Shown piece after piece: positions 59,378-64,000 of a stretch of 64,000 bases of DNA. This DNA is from Zoogloea sp. (GTDB lineage Bacteria; Pseudomonadota; Gammaproteobacteria; Burkholderiales; Rhodocyclaceae). Location: the NCBI RefSeq assembly GCF_023150065.1, contig NZ_JAKLLN010000010.1, positions 91,613 to 155,612 of the forward strand. Reading direction: 5' to 3'. The position numbers and the translations under genes are program-made. Under the pieces are notes generated by a model. It was not told the origin of the DNA, made no database searches, and saw only the letters and a list, made by a program, of their open reading frames with translations. Numbering within the stretch: position 1 is the stretch's first letter; each line of letters opens with the position of its first letter.

Positions 59378-61982
59378 CCCATTCGAGCACGCCAGGTTTA
59401 AGGCAGAACATCCAGCCGGAACCCTCGGCACCAGGCTCACGGACCTTCACTTGATGGCGGGTCTTCTGCCCGTCCTGTGTGGTCTGCAGCAGCTCCCGTT
59501 TGATCAACTCCCGTTCCACCTGCTTGGGGTCGAAGCCGTTGCACAGCTCCTCCCGGAAGACCGCCGGATAGACCAGGTACTCGAAGACGTGATCACGCTC
59601 GCTCAGCGATGCGGTTTCCCTGGTCGGGCGCCGCCAGCCGGCCCGGTTCATCGTCCGCGGGGCGTGGCTATCGACCACCGACGGCCGGCGCCAATCCTCC
59701 AGGCGGGTACCGGCATTGGCCTGAATCCAGGTCTGCACCTGCTCCACCATCTTGCGGGGCTCGCGGTTCTCTTCGCCCCCGTAGGCGGTCAGCCAGTCCT
59801 TGAACATGCGCATGGCGGCGGCGCCGGCCTCCCCGGTCCGCCATCCGGTGATGCCCCAGCGGGAGGCCAGCTCCCCGGCGTAGGCCACGGCGGCAAAGCG
59901 GGTGGCCGCCCGGATGGCCTGTCCGCCGGCCTTGTCGGTGAGGGCATGGCGCTCGAAGGTGGTGCGAAGAGCCTCAAACTCCCCAGGCAGGGCGCCCCGA
60001 TGGGCGATCACCTGGCGGATGAACTCGGGCCAGGCGGTGCCGTAGTGTCGGGCTGCCCGCCCCTGAATGGCATCGGTGAATCGGGCGCCATCGGGCTGGC
60101 CGTGCAGGATCTCCCAGCAGCCAAAGCCCACCCCGGCATCCGCCGGAAGCTCGCAGAAGCGCACCTCCTGGCCGGCATAGGCCCGCTCCCCGTTCTCGGC
60201 CAGGAACTGGGTGAGGCCGAGTTCCCCGTTCGACTGGAACAGAAGGCTGAAGGAGGCGGTTTCCCGCAGTCCGCCAGCCGCCTGGCCCCGCCCCTTACCC
60301 TGCCCGCTGGCCAGCATGTAGGCGGCCTGGGCCACGTCCCGAGGGTTGCCGGCCTGCTTGAGCTCATCGAGGAGCAAGGGGGCGTCACAATGCCCGGCCG
60401 CCAGCCATTCCACGGCCGTACCGGTCTGCATCCAGGTGCGCCGGTATTCCTTGGGGCCGCACAGACTGGCGGCAGCGAACAGCAGGCCAGACTTGCCCAG
60501 GGACGAACCCCCCGACCAGTGAAAGCCCCCGGCCACGTTGGGATGCAGCCAGCACAGGGCGCCCGCAAAGGCGGCCGAGATAGCGAAGCACAGACGGGAG
60601 TTACCCACCGCTAGGGCAGCCACATTGCCCCGCCATTCGGCCAGGGTGCCGGCTTGCTTGAACTGTGCATGGCCGGCCCCGCTGCCCGCGTGCATCCACA
60701 GTTCGGCGCCCTCCGGGCTGATGGGGTCCAGGTCGCCCGGCAGCACGTAGGACCAACGGCCCGGCTCGATCACATCGTCGTGCCAGCCGATCCGGCTTGT
60801 GCAGCGGGCGCGGGCGGGCGGCCTGGAGCGGTTCACGTACATCTTGAGCAGCCCGCCCTTGTTGTCGCCGATGAACAGGCCGTGCGCCCGCAGCAGCTTT
60901 GCCAGGGCGGCCCCGTCGCCTTCGAGCATCTCATCGGGCACCAGCACCCGGCGGCGCCTACCGTCGTGGTCGCTGAAGGTGGCCAGGCGCTGCCAGCCCT
61001 CGCCCTTGGCGTCACGGACCATGTGGGTGATCTCCAGCGGGGCGCAGACGAACTGCTCGATCTGCTCCCAGCCCTCGCCCCGGCGCTCGACCTTCAGGCG
61101 ATACACCCCCCGCCCCTCGGCGCCGTCGCGCAGCTCGAACAGATCACCACCAGGTGCAGACGTCTGCGCACCGGCTGCCTTGCCTTTGCCCTTGCTGGCC
61201 GGCTTTGCCTTGGGCTTGCGGGTGGGCTGTGACTCGGATTCGGGCTTGCTGGTGGTCTCGGAATCAGGAAGGTCCACCGGGGCCGATTCCGGGGCCGCTG
61301 GCGCGTGATCCGGGGTTTGGGTGGGGGTTGGTGCATCCTGGGGTAGATCTCCCGCTACAGGGCCGGGATTCTGGTCTGCGGCGTGCTCCAGGATCTGGCG
61401 CACCGCATCGAGCCCGCCCCCAGGGAGCTGATGGAGGTCGTTGAAGTCGGTCGCACTTTCCGGACGATCCGGCCCGAAGTCCGGCACGGCCACCCCGCCC
61501 CCCACTGCCCGTGCTGCTGCCTCGGCCTTGCTGCGGCCAGGGTTGCCCGGGGTGCGGTGATCATCGTCAGCACAGATCAGGATGGAGGCGGCGGGGTAGG
61601 TCTCACGCAGCACGTGGGCCACGGGTTCAAGCCCACCCGCATCGAAGGCCACGGCAACGGGCCAGCCGGTGGCCTGGTGGATGCTCGCGGCCGTGGCGTA
61701 GCCCTCGGCCACACACAGGGGCAGATCCGGGGTGATCTCGCCAATCAGATGGAACTTACCGGCCTTCTCGCCCCCGGGCAGAAAGTCCTTGTCGCGGCCG
61801 TCCACCTTGTCCTGGTAGATCGCCTGCAGGCTGTGCAGGGTGCCTGACGGGCTGCGCATGGGCACCATCAGCGCAGCAGGGATGCGCTCTTCCCGCCATT
61901 CACCGGGGCGTGCCTCCACCCACTTGGGCCAGGAGCCCACGCGCAGGCCATAGGCCGGCACACCCTTGCGGAGCAGGTAAGG
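59361..61982 (-). pseudogene. Toprim/DUF927 primase-helicase, 5' end removed by an IS element
   Basis: The frame encodes about 873 residues of a P4-alpha-like replication protein. A Toprim domain has CVAEGYATAASIHQATG with the catalytic Glu and ICADDDHRTPGNPG. Then come ATDFNDLHQ, a Pro/Ser/Lys-rich linker (about 61150-61400), and a DUF927 helicase-like domain with Walker A GGSSLGKSGLLFAA and Walker B PLLLDELKQ. Coding homology begins at PYLLRKGVPAYGLR right at the IS boundary (61982). The N-terminal zinc-binding/primase part is missing and does not reappear beyond the IS. A TTG at 62003 inside the IS end could start a shortened protein. It reads toward the Cys-rich gene. Confidence 0.85.
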
Positions 61983-63573
61983 AGTCGGTCCTGAAATATT
62001 CAACTAGCCGCCTCCAACCGCCGCCCCACCGGCCAAGAACGGTCGTCACTGAGCACCCGTCCGAGCATCCCGACCAGAAGCCAGAGCACAAAAAGGGCTT
62101 TCAGCCCCAGGCGTGCCACCGCCCGCATCAACCAGCGCAGGTTGTACCCGGCAGCACACAGCACCGGGTGCAGCACATCCCCTTCCGATCCCTTCAGCCA
62201 GTTCCGCCGTAGTCCGCAGTCGTCCTTCAGATGCCCGATCACCGGCTCAACCGCCTGACGGCGTTTGAGTAGTCGGCGCGCCTTGATGCTCAGGCTCTTG
62301 ATCCGGCCGCGGTGGATGATCTCGACCCCCGGCACTTCAACACCCCGATAGCCCAGATCGACGATGGCGGTGCGGGGCTTCGGGGCGCCTTTGACGTCCT
62401 GCATCAGGATCGTCGCCTGCTCGATCTGCTCGGCGAGAGTATGGCCGTCGTAGGGATTGCCGGGAAAGGCCCGGGCGCCGACGATCAGGTTGCCTCTCTC
62501 GGTGGTGGCAATGCCCACCTTGACCCCGAATTCATAGGGCTGACGGGCTTTGCCCTTGCCGATGCACTCGACTTCCGGTGCGTGCAGGGCGTAGAGCTTG
62601 TTCTTGTCCTTGGGCTGCTGGGTGTGGATGCGCCGGGCTCGTTCGAGCCACAGGGTGGCCATCTCCTTGATGCCGTCGGCCATCTGCGGCAGGCGACGCT
62701 CCAGGTCCCGCATGACCCGGCCCAGGACCGTGCGTTGGCGCTTGAGCACCCGGCGCAGGCGCCGGTACTGTCTGGCGTGGGCGTAGCCACCGGCCCGCCG
62801 CCTGAGGCTGCGACCTTCCTTCTCAAAGGTCTGGCGCAGCACCACGCCAGACCGTTTGGCGATCAGCACCAGCTTGCGCCGGGCCACCTCGAGCAGCCGG
62901 CTGTCGGTGGGAAAGGCAATGGCCTTCTCCTGCACCGTGGTATCGACGATGACCCGCTCCAGGTCCTTCGGGGCGATGGCCTTCATCGAGACGGCGGCCT
63001 CGATGGTCTTGGCCAGGAGTTCCTCCACCCCCGCGTCCCCCAGCGCACGACGGAAGCGTGTCAGGCCACTCGGGTCGCAGGGCAGTCGGGTCTCGAAGTA
63101 CTCGCCGCCGCAAAAGAACTGCCAATAGGGATTCTCCGCCCATCGTTGCACAACGCTCTCGTCGCTCTCGCCGAAGGCGTGCTTGAGGTACAGCAGCCCA
63201 ACCATCAGCCGGATCGGAAGGCGTCGCCGCCCTGCCGGGCTCGTACCCGCTCCGGCCATCTGCAAGCTCGGGCCAAACAGATCCAGGCCTTCGATAGGAC
63301 GCCCTTGGCGATCCTGACGGGCAAAGCACGGTGCCAGTGCCGATTCGATCTCGGCCCACGGCATGCGGGTTGCCAATACGGCCAGCGGGTGACGTAGGTC
63401 GATCATCGCATCGAGCCGGGCGCGGAAAAAGTCCGGAGTCGTCATCGCGAACCTGCACTCCCAATCTTCCAGAAAGTGAATGTGATTGCACTGGAAACTG
63501 GAGGATTCGGCAAGCCCTCAGAGGCCCTCAGCCCGCGTGGGGAAAGGGACGGCCTGATTGTTCAGGGCCGACT
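61983..63573. mobile_element. IS5-family insertion sequence (about 1.59 kb)
   Basis: The ends carry 13-base terminal inverted repeats, AGTCGGTCCTGAA (61983-61995) and TTCAGGGCCGACT (63561-63573), matching at 12 of 13 positions. They enclose a single full-length transposase gene on the minus strand. Bases outside the two ends (GTAAGG and AACTAG) do not form a matching target duplication, so one flank has probably been rearranged or deleted since insertion. The element has removed the start of the primase gene. Confidence 0.85.
62000..63445 (-). CDS. IS5-family transposase
   Basis: A full-length 481-residue DDE transposase. It has an N-terminal segment ending LDLFGPS, then RRRLPIRLMVGLLYLKHAFG, ENPYWQFFCGGEYFETRLPC and RFRRALGDAGVEELL. 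Catalytic residues are the Asp in VIVDTTVQEKAI, the Asp in AIVDLGYRGVEV and the Glu in RRQAVEPVIGHLK. The gene ends inside the left terminal repeat region, typical of compact IS. It appears intact and possibly active. A decayed relative lies at 13756-13989. Confidence 0.95.
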   Translation of the reverse strand: MTTPDFFRARLDAMIDLRHPLAVLATRMPWAEIESALAPCFARQDRQGRPIEGLDLFGPSLQMAGAGTSPAGRRRLPIRLMVGLLYLKHAFGESDESVVQRWAENPYWQFFCGGEYFETRLPCDPSGLTRFRRALGDAGVEELLAKTIEAAVSMKAIAPKDLERVIVDTTVQEKAIAFPTDSRLLEVARRKLVLIAKRSGVVLRQTFEKEGRSLRRRAGGYAHARQYRRLRRVLKRQRTVLGRVMRDLERRLPQMADGIKEMATLWLERARRIHTQQPKDKNKLYALHAPEVECIGKGKARQPYEFGVKVGIATTERGNLIVGARAFPGNPYDGHTLAEQIEQATILMQDVKGAPKPRTAIVDLGYRGVEVPGVEIIHRGRIKSLSIKARRLLKRRQAVEPVIGHLKDDCGLRRNWLKGSEGDVLHPVLCAAGYNLRWLMRAVARLGLKALFVLWLLVGMLGRVLSDDRSWPVGRRLEAAS

Positions 63574-63812
63574 AACTAGGGCGAGTTCGGACGAGTCAAA
63601 GTGCCCGACCGCTCTCTGAAGTTGAAGTTGCCCCATTCCGTGGGCAGGTTGCGGCTTGAAACTCAAGCGCTCTGATAGTGTTCGATTGTCGTGGTCTGGG
63701 CGTTCTCCTTGTCGAAAGTGGTATTGCTCGAAGTTCATCGGAGAGCTGTATCTGAGGGCTGAACGGCGGCGGCGTGGGTTGCCCCAAATCTCTTCCTCGA
63801 AGGTCTCATTCC

Positions 63813-63995
63813 ATGATGCCCAGGATTGCCACCCTCAGGGCGCGGTGCGCCGCCCTCGTCCTGGCGTTCCCGGCCCACGCCGGTACCCTGGTTTGCTTCG
63901 GTAAACTCTCCCAGGTCCAGACCGCCGCCTCCGGCGAGCTGCGCGTGCTGTCCGTAAGCCCCCGGCGATCCCCTCTTGACCGAGCCTCAGGCTGA
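63813..63995 (+). CDS. Short secreted-protein N-terminus, possibly a broken phytase-like gene
   Basis: A 60-residue frame. ATG at 63813 follows GAAGG, and the start looks like a signal peptide (RARCAALVLAFPAHA, cleavage before GTLVCFGKLS). The pattern FPAHAG plus a strand such as LVCFGKL resembles the mature start of the PEP-CTERM phytase-like protein at 14089-15510 (FPAHAGVSLIGIGQIS). The frame stops at 63995, and downstream sequence is outside the window. It could be a frameshifted paralogue or a chance short frame. Confidence 0.35.
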   Translation: MMPRIATLRARCAALVLAFPAHAGTLVCFGKLSQVQTAASGELRVLSVSPRRSPLDRASG

Positions 63996-64000
63996 ATCCG

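Noticed and set aside
1..64000. CRISPR arrays, tRNA and rRNA genes
   Set aside because: No regularly spaced direct repeats of CRISPR length and no tRNA or rRNA-like sequence were noticed on reading both strands; a dedicated scan (tRNAscan-SE, CRISPR finder) was not possible here.

Overview
The window is a GC-rich chromosomal stretch from a betaproteobacterium, most likely of the Rhodocyclales type (Azospira/Dechloromonas-like). This placement is inferred from gene order and protein flavour, not from a marker gene: a hisBHAFIE-hinT-tatABC run, an rpe...gph-trpEGDC run, a PEP-CTERM exported protein, ApaG, TamB and a membrane-bound formate dehydrogenase with FdhD/FdhE. No tRNA, rRNA or CRISPR array was seen.

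Layout. (1) 1-13056: a giant two-partner-secretion exoprotein of the FhaB/CdiA class, cut by the left window edge. Its last ~135 residues carry the residue signature of CD38-type ADP-ribosyl cyclases/NAD glycohydrolases. Two small genes follow with ATGA overlaps: a probable immunity gene and an unrecognised third gene. The block ends in insertion-sequence debris at 13218-13989 (ISAs1 and IS5 fragments). (2) 14089-24748, all on the minus strand: a PEP-CTERM phytase/esterase-like protein, an acyltransferase-3 membrane protein, a MoaD/ThiS-like protein overlapping a BNR-repeat protein, an Atm1-type ABC exporter, a LysE exporter, a soluble chemoreceptor with a CZB zinc domain, and a PAS-GGDEF-EAL protein. 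(3) 24883-37509: apaG, then rpe, an inserted AraC-type regulator/MFS pair, gph, trpE, trpG, trpD, trpC and tamB. (4) 37855-44335: formate dehydrogenase (alpha with Cys in place of selenocysteine, beta, gamma) followed by the accessory genes fdhD and fdhE. (5) 44488-46184: a DUF2189 membrane protein, msrA and an FKBP-type isomerase, ending at a strong terminator shared with convergent hisC. (6) 46248-52934: hisC (minus), then hisB-H-A-F-I-E, a HIT protein and tatA/B/C, ending in a strong terminator.

(7) 52990-63573 is an accessory island inserted after tatC. It holds a serine resolvase beside a three-subsite res-like region, an XRE regulator, a mazEF pair, and a replication-type gene block read on the minus strand: a Toprim/DUF927 primase-helicase with its 5' end removed by an IS5-family element, a Cys-rich small protein, about 1 kb of non-coding DNA full of palindromes and 9-bp iteron-like repeats, a RadC/JAB protein, two small proteins and a DUF3987 ATPase, the last four joined by ATGA overlaps. 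No tyrosine integrase or conjugation gene is visible. (8) The last 430 bases hold only a short secreted-protein start that may be a broken phytase-like gene.

How the parts fit: the trp and his blocks are biosynthetic operons. The tat genes export folded proteins, and the Tat-signal formate dehydrogenase alpha subunit is a likely client. FdhD and FdhE mature that enzyme. The most unusual items are the ADP-ribosyl-cyclase-like tip of the CdiA protein with its two following genes, and the island with its res-like site, iteron-like repeats and disrupted primase.
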